Assembly (NCBI RefSeq): GCF_000381025.1
Contig: NZ_KB905820.1
Location: 288,623-352,622, forward strand
Direction: 5' to 3'
From: Streptomyces sulphureus DSM 40104
GTDB taxonomy: Bacteria > Actinomycetota > Actinomycetes > Streptomycetales > Streptomycetaceae
Length of the DNA stretch: 64,000 bases
The translations under genes were made by a program, and so were the position numbers. Of the stretch, positions 42,397-50,910 are shown in pieces. The notes beneath the pieces are model-generated. The model made no database searches. It was not told the DNA's origin and saw nothing but the letters and a program-made list of their open reading frames with translations. Each line of letters begins with the position of its first letter. Position 1 is the first letter of the stretch.

Positions 42397-43163
42397 CCGA
42401 GATCCCCACCTTTCCCGCCCCCCTAGACGAGGCCGTCGTGGCACAACAGGACGATGCCGCGCTCCACGTCCGCCTCTCCCCGACGCAGCAGGGCGACGTG
42501 CTCGGCACGGCGGCCCTCGACGGACTCCTCGCCGTCCTCGACGGGCTCCAAGAACGCCCCGACATACGGGTGTTGGTCCTCTCCAGCGAGGGGACCGACT
42601 TCTGCCTGGGAGCCGACCGCACCGAGTACGAGTCCGCCCTCGACGCCGACGCGACGGGGGCCGCGATGCGCCGCATCGTCGACAAGGCACACCGCGTGTG
42701 CCAGGCCCTGGAGACGACGCACGTCGTCAGCATCGCCCGGTTGCACGGCAGGGTCGTCGGCGCGGGCCTCGCCCTCGCCGCCTTCTGCGACCTGCGCGTC
42801 GGCGCCGAGAACTGCCGGTTCCGGATGCCGGAGGTCGGCCTCGGCCTGCCACCGGCGTGGGGCGGCGCGATGGGCCGCCTCATCTCCGAGGCCGGCGCCG
42901 CCCGAATCCGCGAAGCCATGCTCACCTGCGAGCCGTTCGACGCCCCCACGGCCCACCGCCTCGGCCTCCTCCACAAGCTGGCCCCCCTCGACGAGCTCGA
43001 CGAAGCCGTCGCACGCCTGACCCGCCCGCTCCTGCGCCGCTCTCCCGAGGCCCTCACCCTGACCAGGCGCATGCTCGCCGGTTACTCCCGAGCCGACCGC
43101 TCGGCCGACGTCTCACTGCTGGACGCGCATCTGTTGACGGGGCAGTTGAGTCGGGGGGAGTGA
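42393..43163 (+). CDS. Enoyl-CoA hydratase/isomerase family protein
   Basis: A 256-residue crotonase-fold protein. 'VLVLSSEGTDFCLGADRTEY' is the first oxyanion element, 'GRVVGAGLALAAFCDLRVGAENCRFRMPEVGLGLPP' (in parts) the second with the usual glutamate position taken by E/A variants, and 'GLLHKLAPLDELDEAV' the tail. The Glu pair of hydratases is not clear, so isomerase, hydrolase or decarboxylase action is also possible. It starts with ATGA overlap on the second P450 and ends the conservon operon, an uncommon member there. Its presence suggests the P450 pair acts in the same pathway on an acyl-CoA or related compound. Confidence 0.85.
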   Translation: MTEIPTFPAPLDEAVVAQQDDAALHVRLSPTQQGDVLGTAALDGLLAVLDGLQERPDIRVLVLSSEGTDFCLGADRTEYESALDADATGAAMRRIVDKAHRVCQALETTHVVSIARLHGRVVGAGLALAAFCDLRVGAENCRFRMPEVGLGLPPAWGGAMGRLISEAGAARIREAMLTCEPFDAPTAHRLGLLHKLAPLDELDEAVARLTRPLLRRSPEALTLTRRMLAGYSRADRSADVSLLDAHLLTGQLSRGE

Positions 43164-43177
43164 GGGCGACACGTGGG

Positions 43178-43249
43178 CACTTCGAGATGACGCGCGCGGA
43201 GTTGCTTTCCGTGTTGCCCAACTCTGTGACCGTCACTTCGAGTTGACGC
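43178..43249. repeat. 16-base direct repeat pair and small palindrome
   Basis: CACTTCGAGATGACGC (43178-43193) and CACTTCGAGTTGACGC (43234-43249) differ at one base, 56 bases apart. GTGAC-C-GTCAC (43226-43236) touches the second copy. They lie just before the BCCT remnant and could be a scar of an insertion or deletion. Confidence 0.4.
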
Positions 43250-43306
43250 CCCTTGGCCCTCCCACTGCGTCTGACGGTGGAACACCGCTCGTAACGACTC
43301 CGGCTC

Positions 43307-44095
43307 GTGGCATCACGGTGCCTCGCGGAAGGGCGACTTGAGGAGGATGTCGGCAGCGTCGGTTCCGGCATCGTCACGGTGCTGTGCGTGATCGCGATCG
43401 TCGTCATCATGCTGTTCTTCATCACCTCGGCCGACTCCTGCGCGCTGGTCGTCGATGTCCTCAGCCACGGCGGCCGCAGCGAGACCCCGCGCCGCACACG
43501 CGTGTTCTGGGCCGTCCTCGTCGGTGTGTCCGGTGGCGTACTCCTGCTCGCCGGGGGCGAATCCGCCTTGACGGTGCTCCAGGTGAGTTCGCTGGCCGGC
43601 GCAGCACCGTTGTCGGTCGTCTACGCCTTGGCCATGGTCGCCCTGTGGAAGGTCTTCCGTTACGAGGTCGCGGTGATGCCGCGGTACGTGAGGATCACGA
43701 CGCAGAAGGCGGGCGACCAGGCGTCCCGTGGCAGCGGGTCGGCGACCGGGAGTGGGGGAGCGTCGAGTCTGCGAGAGCTGGTCCGCTCCCACGAGGCGGA
43801 CGCGGACAGGACCGATCGGCGGCTCGGTGCGGCGGTGTCCTTGGCGGGCCTTGCTCCGGGCGCCGGTACGGAGAGCTCGTCGTCTTCGAGCGCTGCCGGT
43901 GAAACTTCGGTCCTCGCCGTCCACGATCTCGACCCGGAAACCGTGGTCGTCGATCCCGAAGCCGGCGCCATCACCGTTGACGGCGATGCCGAAGTTCAGG
44001 ACCCGATCGGGGGCGAGGTCTTCGACACCCCCGAATTCAGTTCCTCGGCCGCCGGAGCCGCTCACGAGTACGACAAGGGGGACCAGCCGCAGTGA
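43307..44095 (+). pseudogene. BCCT-family (betaine/choline) transporter, C-terminal remnant
   Basis: A 262-codon open frame whose first half matches only the end of a BCCT transporter: 'IVVIMLFFITSADSCALVVDVLSHGG', then 'TPRRTRVFWAVLVGVSGGVLLLAGG' and 'VLQVSSLAGAAPLSVVYALAMVALWKV' (in pieces), that is the last three to four membrane segments. A full BCCT protein is over 500 residues; the first eight or nine segments are absent and not found upstream. The rest is a hydrophilic, acidic C-terminal tail as in streptomycete BCCT proteins. It is therefore 5'-truncated and probably not functional. Direct repeats lie just upstream. Confidence 0.6.
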
Positions 44096-44350
44096 CCGGT
44101 GCGGTGCCACCCCGGAGGACAACGGGTTGGCACCGTTCGGCAAGTGCTCCCCGGGTTGCATGGCGACGATCAGCCGGGGCCCTCCGCCGCCCGCCGTGTC
44201 GGCGTAGGCCGAGGCCGGGAGGGCCGGATCGGCGCCCGTAATCTCCGACGGGATGGGGACCGCGCAAAAAACGCAAACTCCGTGTTCAGCATCTCCTGGC
44301 ACTTCCTAGCCTGCTGCTTCCGCCCATAGGCGAGGAGGTCGAGGAGAGGG

Positions 44351-46117
44351 ATGCGTACACACCGCATGACGGGGACGAACGCCGTCCGTCGACAGGACGC
44401 GTCGAAGGGCACTGTCGTGAGCCCGCACGAGCGCAGTACGCGTGCGGGGCTGGAGATGCTGGAGCGCGGTGGGAACGCAGTCGACGCCGCAGTGGCGACC
44501 GCCTTGGTCGCAGGGGTCGTCGAGCCGACCGAGACGACGCTCGCAGGCTGCGGCTTCCTGCTCTTCAACGACCCGGAGACCGGGACCTGGTCGGCGGATT
44601 TCGGTCCGCGGTCCCCGTCGGCTGCGTCCCGCGCCATGTACGAGGTGGATCACGGAGCCTCGGGCTCGGGCGTCCTCGGCCTGGCGCCGGTGGTCGACGC
44701 GGCCAACGTCGACGGGCCCCGAGCCTCGGGCGTACCGAGAACCCTGCTGGGCCTGCTCAGCGTGCAGGAAGCCTGGGGCGAGCTGCCTCGGGAGCACGTG
44801 TGCGGGCCCGCGATCGCGGCTGCGTACGACGGATTCGACGCGGACATGTGGTTCACGACCAACGCCCTGTCCGACCTCACGCGGCTACGCCGGGACGCGC
44901 AGGCTCGCCGTACCTACCTCGACGAGGACGGTCTGCCGCTCGGGCACGCCTCTTCGTCCTTCTACGGTCCGTCTTTCGGTGCCAGGCCGCGTGTGCGGCA
45001 GCCGCTTCTGGGCGCCGCCCTGGAGGAGGCGGCGCACGGCCCGCTGGAGTTGCTGACCGAGGGGGCGCTGGCTCGGCGTCTGGTGGAGAGCTCCCGTGCG
45101 GCCGGCGGCCTGCTGACGTTGGAGGACCTGCGTGCGGCAGCGCCGTCCATCGGCCGGGCCTTCGGACGCCGTTACCGGGACGTGGAGGTCTTCGTGCCGC
45201 CGTCGCCGGGTGGAGGGATCACCGAACTGCAGATCCTGCAGATGTGGGAGGCGCTCAACTCGGGCCCATCGACCTCTCACGAGAGCGGCGCACAAGCCCG
45301 CAAGCTCGCCCTCGCTCTGCGGCACGCTTTTGCCGACCGCTACCACTGGCTCGGGGACCCGGACCTGGTGCCCGTGCCCCTCCGTGGCCTGCTGAGTCCG
45401 GACTACACAGCCGCGCTGGCTCGGCTCGTCGAGACCGGTCAGGACGTGGTGGGCTGGCGCGAGGGCGAGCCGTGGACCACCTATGCCGCACGCGCCGCTC
45501 ATGATCCTTGGCGGCACGAACCGGGGTCTCCGGCTCGTCCGGAGTGGACGCCGCGGGGCGCGACCGAGCCGACCAGCGGCACGACGCACATATCGGCGGC
45601 AGACGCACAGGGCCGCATCGTCTCGGTGACCCACACGGCCGCCCACCACTTCGGCAGCGGCATCGTCTGCCCGCGTACCGGGCTCCTCTTCGACTCGGCC
45701 ATGGCGTGGTTCAACGCCCTCCCCGGCGCCGCGAACAGCATCGCACCGGGCGCCCGACCGCTGGCCAACATGGGCCCGGCACTCGTCACACGGCGGGGGG
45801 AGTCCGTCGCTGCCGTCGGTGCCTCGGGCGGCCGGCGGATCATCAGCGCCGTCGCCCAAGTGATCATCAACCTCGTGGACGGCGGGCACTCGCCGGCCGA
45901 CGCGGTCGCGTTGCCCCGCCTCGACGGCAGCGGCCCGCACCTCCTCCTCCACGACGACCGGGAAGGCGACCTCGACGCCCTCCAGGACCTCGGCGTCGCC
46001 CTCGTCGCCACCTCCGGTGAACCCCACCAGATGGACTTCGCGCGCCCGAACGTCGCCGCCTTCCACGGCGACGGTCGGACCTCGTCCGCGCTCCACGCGA
46101 CCAACTACGGCGCATAG
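44351..46117 (+). CDS. Gamma-glutamyltransferase family protein
   Basis: A 588-residue N-terminal-nucleophile hydrolase of the gamma-glutamyltranspeptidase family. 'VVSPHERSTRAGLEMLERGGNAVDAAVATALVAGVVEP' (in pieces) is the conserved start; the self-cleavage site is 'TSGTTHISAADAQG' with nucleophile T411; 'VGASGGRRIISAVAQVI' carries the Gly-Gly loop. No signal peptide, so it seems cytosolic, unlike glutathione-degrading GGT; cytosolic members cut gamma-glutamyl amides or cephalosporin-like acyl groups. It is followed by an MHS transporter and a LacI regulator, suggesting a small catabolic set for an imported gamma-glutamyl or acylated compound. Start ATG 44351 with gaggag upstream, or ATG 44366. 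Confidence 0.85.
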   Translation: MRTHRMTGTNAVRRQDASKGTVVSPHERSTRAGLEMLERGGNAVDAAVATALVAGVVEPTETTLAGCGFLLFNDPETGTWSADFGPRSPSAASRAMYEVDHGASGSGVLGLAPVVDAANVDGPRASGVPRTLLGLLSVQEAWGELPREHVCGPAIAAAYDGFDADMWFTTNALSDLTRLRRDAQARRTYLDEDGLPLGHASSSFYGPSFGARPRVRQPLLGAALEEAAHGPLELLTEGALARRLVESSRAAGGLLTLEDLRAAAPSIGRAFGRRYRDVEVFVPPSPGGGITELQILQMWEALNSGPSTSHESGAQARKLALALRHAFADRYHWLGDPDLVPVPLRGLLSPDYTAALARLVETGQDVVGWREGEPWTTYAARAAHDPWRHEPGSPARPEWTPRGATEPTSGTTHISAADAQGRIVSVTHTAAHHFGSGIVCPRTGLLFDSAMAWFNALPGAANSIAPGARPLANMGPALVTRRGESVAAVGASGGRRIISAVAQVIINLVDGGHSPADAVALPRLDGSGPHLLLHDDREGDLDALQDLGVALVATSGEPHQMDFARPNVAAFHGDGRTSSALHATNYGA

Positions 46118-46131
46118 AGAGGCCCGATCCC

Positions 46132-47484
46132 ATGACTGCTCAACCGCAAGCGCCCCGTGTATCGGCCTCCAAGACGTTCTTGGTCTCCGGCTTGGGGACC
46201 GCGTTGGAGTACTACGACTTCCTCATCTACGGACTCGCGGCAGGGCTGGTCTTCAACACGGTCTTCTTCCCCTCGGCCGATCCCGTCGTGGGCACTCTGT
46301 ACGCGTTCGGAGCCTTCGGGACCGGCTTCCTCGCCCGTCCGCTCGGCGGCATCGTCATCGGGCACTTCGGCGACAAGATCGGCCGTAAGAAGATGTTGAC
46401 GCTCACCCTCGTCCTGATGGGCGTCAGCTCGTTCCTCGTCGGCCTGTTGCCCGGATACGCGACGATCGGCGTCTGGTCGCCCCTTCTGCTGGTCCTGCTG
46501 CGGCTGGTCCAGGGCTTCGCAGCCGGCGGAGAGTGGGGCGGTGCCGCTCTCTTCGGGATCGAGAGAGCACCGCGCGGCAGGCGCGGGTTGTGGGGCAGTT
46601 TCACCAGCATGGGGATCGGACTCGGCACGCTCCTCGGCGTCGGAGTGTTCACTTTGGTCAGCCTCGCTGCAGACGACCAACTGACGCCGTTCGCCTGGCG
46701 GATACCCTTCCTTCTGGGCGGCGCACTGGTACTCGTAGGGCTCTACGCAAGGCTGTCGATGCCCGAGGAGGCGCCGCCTGAACATGCGGACGGGGAAGCC
46801 GACGGCGGCGAGGTGCCGCTGAAGGCCGCCGTCCGACGCGCGCCGCGTACCATCCTGTGCGGCCTCGGTATCAGCTACGGGTACAACACGATCGCCTACA
46901 TCGGCTTCACCTACTTCCTCTCCTACCTCACGGGGATCGGATACAGCTCGACCGAGGCTCTTGCGGGGCAACTCGCCTACAGCGTCCTGCTGATCCCCGC
47001 CGCCCCGCTGTTCGCACACTTCTCGGACCGCTGGGGTCGCCGCCCGGTCATGGTGCTCGGAGGGGTGGTGACCGCCGTCTTCCTGTTCTGCTACTTCCCG
47101 CTCGTCGACTCCGGGCACATCGCGGTCGCCGTGGCCGCCTTCGCCGTCGTCGGGCTCGTGACCGGTATGACACAGGGTCCCGTTCCGACCTTCCTGGGCG
47201 AGCAGTTCCCCGCTCGCGTCCGCTACAGCGCAATGTCGGCGTCCTACCAGGTCGGCGCGGCGATCGGGGGCGGTACGGCGTCGTTCGTCGCGACGGGCCT
47301 GATGATCCTGTCGGATCAGAACCCCATGGCAGTCGCCGGCTACGGCGCGTTCGCGATGCTCGTCCTCGTGGCATGCTCGCTCGGGCTGCGGGAGACCGCG
47401 CACCTGTCCGTCGAGGAGATCAACGGTGAGCCGAGCAGAGAAGCCGAACAGCACGGACAGCCGGAGCCGCGCCTCAGTACCTGA
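46132..47484 (+). CDS. MHS-family MFS transporter
   Basis: A 450-residue transporter of the metabolite:H+ symporter (MHS) group of the MFS. 'GTALEYYDFLIYGLAAGL', 'GHFGDKIGRKKML' (the MFS loop), 'LVQGFAAGGEWGGAALF' and 'GVVTAVFLFCYFPL' are typical; about twelve membrane segments. Members carry shikimate, alpha-ketoglutarate, citrate, proline betaine and similar acids. It lies 15 bases after the gamma-glutamyltransferase and its end overlaps the LacI regulator start, so all three likely form an operon. It is a paralogue of the transporter at 54364. The cargo is not known. Confidence 0.9.
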   Translation: MTAQPQAPRVSASKTFLVSGLGTALEYYDFLIYGLAAGLVFNTVFFPSADPVVGTLYAFGAFGTGFLARPLGGIVIGHFGDKIGRKKMLTLTLVLMGVSSFLVGLLPGYATIGVWSPLLLVLLRLVQGFAAGGEWGGAALFGIERAPRGRRGLWGSFTSMGIGLGTLLGVGVFTLVSLAADDQLTPFAWRIPFLLGGALVLVGLYARLSMPEEAPPEHADGEADGGEVPLKAAVRRAPRTILCGLGISYGYNTIAYIGFTYFLSYLTGIGYSSTEALAGQLAYSVLLIPAAPLFAHFSDRWGRRPVMVLGGVVTAVFLFCYFPLVDSGHIAVAVAAFAVVGLVTGMTQGPVPTFLGEQFPARVRYSAMSASYQVGAAIGGGTASFVATGLMILSDQNPMAVAGYGAFAMLVLVACSLGLRETAHLSVEEINGEPSREAEQHGQPEPRLST

Positions 47485-48535
47485 GCCGGGGCTTCCCGAG
47501 CCTGCTCCGTCCCGGCGGGTGAGCCTCAGCGACGTCGCTCGCAGGGCGGGCGTGTCCCTCACGACCGCCTCCCACAGCTTCAGCGGGCGGCGTCCCGTGT
47601 CCGCCGGCGCCAAGCGGCGGGTGTGGTCCGCGGCCCTCGAACTCGGCTTCACCGCGCCGTCGGCCCGTAGAGCGGTCGCGGTTCTGGTCCGCCCGCCGGA
47701 GGCGATGAGCGCGTGGGCGTCCGGTACGACTTCGTTCGCCGACATGACGGGCGCCATCTGCACGGCGGCACTCAGCCGCGGATACTCCGTGATGACAGCG
47801 CACGACCTCGACGAGGTCCGCGGCGCGGTCCCCCGGCTCGACGGGTGCATCCTTCTCTGGCCGAACAGCCACGACGCCTCGCTCAAGCAGGTACTCGCGA
47901 GCGATACGCCAGTGGTCTCCTACGACCCGGACCCCGACGCCGCCGAATTCCGGTACTGGGTGGGCGCGGACTACCGAGAGTCCATCCGAGAACTCATCGG
48001 ACACCTCACCCGCGGCGGACGCAGGCGCATCGCCGCCGTCCTCGGCCAGACCGACAACGCCTACCGCCGCGCGATCATCGCCGCTTACAGGGCAGCCGTC
48101 GCGCAGTTGGGCCAAGGACCGCTGCTACGTGTGGTCGACACCGACACCGGACAGCAGGGCGCTCATCACCACGTCACAAGTCTGCTGCGCTCTCCTCGAC
48201 CTCCGGACGCGATCATCACCTCCTCCAGCGTGTTCGCGCGGGGTGCACTGGACGCCGCTGCCCGTGCCGGGCTGAGCGTGCCCAGCGAGGTCGCCATCGC
48301 CACTGCCACCGACGGACCACTCGCCGAATTCGCGCCCATCCCCATCACAGGGCTGCGCATCGACACCCACACCTCAGCGGCGCGGCTGATGGACCTCCTC
48401 GAAGCGCGTCTCAGGCGTGCGCCCGAACCGAAGGAGACGGCCCGGATTCCGCTCATCCTCGTGCGCCGGCACTCAACCGACAACCACGGGGAGCACGAGC
48501 CCTGCGCCGAGCAGCCCCCACCGCAAGGCAGTTGA
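47426..48535 (+). CDS. LacI-family transcriptional regulator
   Basis: A 369-residue LacI regulator. HTH 'SLSDVARRAGVSLTTASHSFSG', hinge 'AALELGFTAPSARRAV' and a sugar-binding-like core ('LLWPNSHDASLKQVLASDTPVVSYD', 'DAIITSSSVFARGALDAA', 'VAIATATDGPLAEFAPIPITGLRID' in pieces). GTG 47426 has gaggag 7 bases upstream and starts inside the transporter gene (59 bases overlap in another frame). It probably regulates the gamma-glutamyltransferase/transporter operon. Its effector is unknown, and family members bind many small metabolites besides sugars. Confidence 0.88.
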   Translation: MSRAEKPNSTDSRSRASVPEPGLPEPAPSRRVSLSDVARRAGVSLTTASHSFSGRRPVSAGAKRRVWSAALELGFTAPSARRAVAVLVRPPEAMSAWASGTTSFADMTGAICTAALSRGYSVMTAHDLDEVRGAVPRLDGCILLWPNSHDASLKQVLASDTPVVSYDPDPDAAEFRYWVGADYRESIRELIGHLTRGGRRRIAAVLGQTDNAYRRAIIAAYRAAVAQLGQGPLLRVVDTDTGQQGAHHHVTSLLRSPRPPDAIITSSSVFARGALDAAARAGLSVPSEVAIATATDGPLAEFAPIPITGLRIDTHTSAARLMDLLEARLRRAPEPKETARIPLILVRRHSTDNHGEHEPCAEQPPPQGS

Positions 48536-48551
48536 GCCGCTTCCCGGGACG

Positions 48552-49193
48552 TCAGTCCCCGGGCGCCGCGAGCGGGTCGCCCGTCAGGTAGCGGGTGAGC
48601 ATGGTGACGAGTTCGTTCTCGAACCGCGCGATGTCGACCCCGGGGGTCCCCGCCATCACCTTGTGCACCCCCATCTCCACCGTCGAGACGACGAGGCGGG
48701 CGGCGATGTCGACGTCCGCGACCCGCACCTGCGGGTGGTCCCTGAACAGCCTGCGGGTGCGGGCGATGCGCCGCCGCTCGCCCCGCGTGGCCCGCTCCAG
48801 CAACTCCTGGGATCGCGGCCCCTGTTCCACCATCACCCGGAGCAACTTCGGGTCGTCGCGGTGGTTGTCGATCGTGCCGCGTACGTACCTGCGCATGATG
48901 CCCTCGACGGACTCCGACAGCGGTTGCTCCTGCTCCAGCGGGGATTCGGCCATCCCGGCGTCGAGGTGCCGGGTCAGCAGCTCGACCAGAATCGCGTCCT
49001 TGTTCGGGTAGTACTGGTACAGCGAGCCGATCGACACCCGCGCCTGCTCGGCGATGCGGTTGGTGGTCCCTGCCGCGTACCCGTACTCGGCGAAAACGTG
49101 AGCAGCCGCGTCGAGGATGCGCTGCCGGGTGAGCTCGGCCCTGACCTGGCGCGGGCGTTTACGTGGCTGAAGTCCGCGACGGTCGGACGTCAT
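48552..49193 (-). CDS. TetR-family regulator
   Basis: A 213-residue TetR regulator. HTH 'RQRILDAAAHVFAEYGYAAGTTNRIAEQARVSIGSLYQYYPNKDAILVELL' (in pieces) is well conserved; the ligand domain follows. ATG 49193 has aggagg upstream. It diverges from a flavoprotein/reductase operon 134 bases away; the gap holds the palindrome GTAGCGCGCTAC, a likely operator. So it may repress that operon, perhaps in answer to iron, redox or aromatic compounds. Confidence 0.88.
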   Translation of the reverse strand: MTSDRRGLQPRKRPRQVRAELTRQRILDAAAHVFAEYGYAAGTTNRIAEQARVSIGSLYQYYPNKDAILVELLTRHLDAGMAESPLEQEQPLSESVEGIMRRYVRGTIDNHRDDPKLLRVMVEQGPRSQELLERATRGERRRIARTRRLFRDHPQVRVADVDIAARLVVSTVEMGVHKVMAGTPGVDIARFENELVTMLTRYLTGDPLAAPGD

Positions 49194-49223
49194 GGCACCT
49201 CCTGTGCGGAGCCCTGAAAGCGA

Positions 49224-49235
49224 GTAGCGCGCTAC
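49224..49235. promoter_or_regulatory. Candidate TetR operator palindrome
   Basis: GTAGCGCGCTAC, a perfect 12-base palindrome, 31 bases upstream of the TetR start and 93 before the PPOX gene. It is a likely binding site for the TetR protein. Confidence 0.5.
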
Positions 49236-49327
49236 CTGAATAATTGCTCACAATGATGCCATGAACTGCGGTGATGCGGAGCGCAGTCGTTCCGCAGCCG
49301 CCCTCGCGCGCGCTTGAGGAGGGTGCC

Positions 49328-49957
49328 GTGACGCACACCCGCACACGTCCACGACGGGTTTCCCTCGACGAGGTACTGGCACGGCTCGGTGAGCCGGAGC
49401 CGATGATGAAAGCGAAGGTGCAGGATCGCATCGACGACTACACCCGCCGTTTCCTCGCCCACTCGCCGTTCTGCATGATGGCCACGGCCGACGCCGCCGG
49501 ACGCGCCGACTGCTCGCCCCGCGGCGACTACCCGGGGTTTGTGAAGGTGCTCGACGAGCACACCGTCGCCCTTCCCGACCGTCCCGGAAACAAGATCGCC
49601 GACTCCTTCCGCAACCTCGCGGAGAACGACGGCGTCGGACTGTGCTTCCTCGTCCCCGGTGTCCGCGAGGTCCTGCGCGTCAACGGCAGCGGCTACGTCA
49701 CCGACGAGCCGGAGGTGCTGGCCCGGATGCGCACCGAGGCGAAACAGGCGGAACTGGCGATCGTCGTCGAGGTGGCCGAGGCGTTCTTCCACTGCGGGCG
49801 GGCGCTGATCCGCTCCCGCCTGTGGGACCCCGCCAGTCAGGCGCTCGCCGAGGAGATACCGCCGATCGGTGAAATCGCGGCCGCGCAGTTCGGCTCGGTA
49901 GGGGACCCCGAACTGCTCGACCAACTCCTGGAGGACGGCTACCGCAAGCTCTACTGA
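49328..49957 (+). CDS. PPOX-class FMN-dependent flavoprotein (MSMEG_1061-like)
   Basis: A 209-residue flavoprotein of the pyridoxamine-phosphate-oxidase fold. 'HSPFCMMATADAAGRADCSPRGDYPGFVKVLDE' (in pieces), 'ALPDRPGNKIADSFRNLAEN' and 'AEAFFHCGRALIRSRLWDP' are the family signature. Such proteins bind FMN or heme-like ligands and reduce small substrates; the exact role is unknown. GTG 49328 has gaggaggg upstream. It begins a run with a 2Fe-2S reductase and a siderophore-type protein, pointing to electron transfer for a monooxygenase or to iron handling. Confidence 0.85.
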   Translation: MTHTRTRPRRVSLDEVLARLGEPEPMMKAKVQDRIDDYTRRFLAHSPFCMMATADAAGRADCSPRGDYPGFVKVLDEHTVALPDRPGNKIADSFRNLAENDGVGLCFLVPGVREVLRVNGSGYVTDEPEVLARMRTEAKQAELAIVVEVAEAFFHCGRALIRSRLWDPASQALAEEIPPIGEIAAAQFGSVGDPELLDQLLEDGYRKLY

Positions 49958-49986
49958 CCAGGCCGCACCGGCCGGAAGGACCACCG

Positions 49987-50895
49987 ATGCAACAGACCGT
50001 CATCGAGGGGATCGACGGCGTCGCCGACGACGTCGTCGCCCTCACCCTCCGCGCCACGGGCGGGGAGCTGGCGCCCTGGGCCCCCGGCGCCCACGTCGAC
50101 CTCGCCCTGCCCAACTGGCTGACGCGGCAGTACTCGTTGTGCGGGGACCCGGCCGACCGGGACGCCTACCGCGTCGCCGTCCGGTACGACCCGCTCAGCC
50201 GCGGCGGCTCCGAGTACGTCCACCGGTTCCTCCGCCGGGGCCGCACCCTCGACGTCTCCCTGCCCCGCAACCACTTCCCCCTCGCCGACGCACCGCACTA
50301 CCTCTTCCTCGCCGGCGGCATCGGCATCACGCCCCTGCTGCCGATGCTGCGCGCCGCGACGGCCGCCGGACGCCCCGCGACCCTGCTGTACGTGGGGCCG
50401 TCCCTGGACTCCATGCCCTTCGTCGACGAGCTGCGCCGCTCCTGCGGGGAGCGGGTGCGGATCGTGGAGACCAGGAGACAGGGCAGGCCGGACCTGGACG
50501 CCCTCGCCGCGACGCTGGACGACGACACCCTGGTCTACTGCTGCGGCCCCGCAGCAATGCTGGAGGCGGCCGCAGTCGCCTTCCCCGCCGAGCGGTTGCA
50601 CGCCGAGCGGTTCCAGCCGACGGAGCGGAGCTTCGGCCCCGCCGCGCCGTTCGAGGCGGTCTGCGCCGGATCAGGGGACACCGTCGCCGTACCGGCGGAC
50701 GAGTCCCTGCTCGACGCCCTCGCCCATGCCGGGCACCCTCTCCCCTCCGGCTGCCGCGAAGGCGTCTGCGGAAGCTGCGAAGTCGCCGTCCTCGACGGTG
50801 ACCCCGAGCACCGGGACGACATCGGCGCTCCGGACGGGCGGATGTACGCCTGCGTCTCCCGCGCCCGGTCGGCCCGGCTCGTCCTGGACCTCTGA
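49987..50895 (+). CDS. PDR/VanB-type flavin/2Fe-2S reductase
   Basis: A 302-residue reductase: FAD/FMN domain with 'TRQYSLCGDP', NAD(P)H domain with 'LFLAGGIGITPLLPML' and 'LVYCCGPAAMLEA', and a C-terminal plant-type 2Fe-2S domain with 'CREGVCGSC' and 'YACVS' (the four cysteines). It passes electrons from NAD(P)H to an oxygenase or flavoprotein. ATG 49987, 30 bases after the PPOX gene and 15 before the SIP gene; one operon likely. Its oxygenase partner is not in this run. Confidence 0.92.
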   Translation: MQQTVIEGIDGVADDVVALTLRATGGELAPWAPGAHVDLALPNWLTRQYSLCGDPADRDAYRVAVRYDPLSRGGSEYVHRFLRRGRTLDVSLPRNHFPLADAPHYLFLAGGIGITPLLPMLRAATAAGRPATLLYVGPSLDSMPFVDELRRSCGERVRIVETRRQGRPDLDALAATLDDDTLVYCCGPAAMLEAAAVAFPAERLHAERFQPTERSFGPAAPFEAVCAGSGDTVAVPADESLLDALAHAGHPLPSGCREGVCGSCEVAVLDGDPEHRDDIGAPDGRMYACVSRARSARLVLDL

Positions 50896-50910
50896 AAGGA
50901 ACCGCCGACA

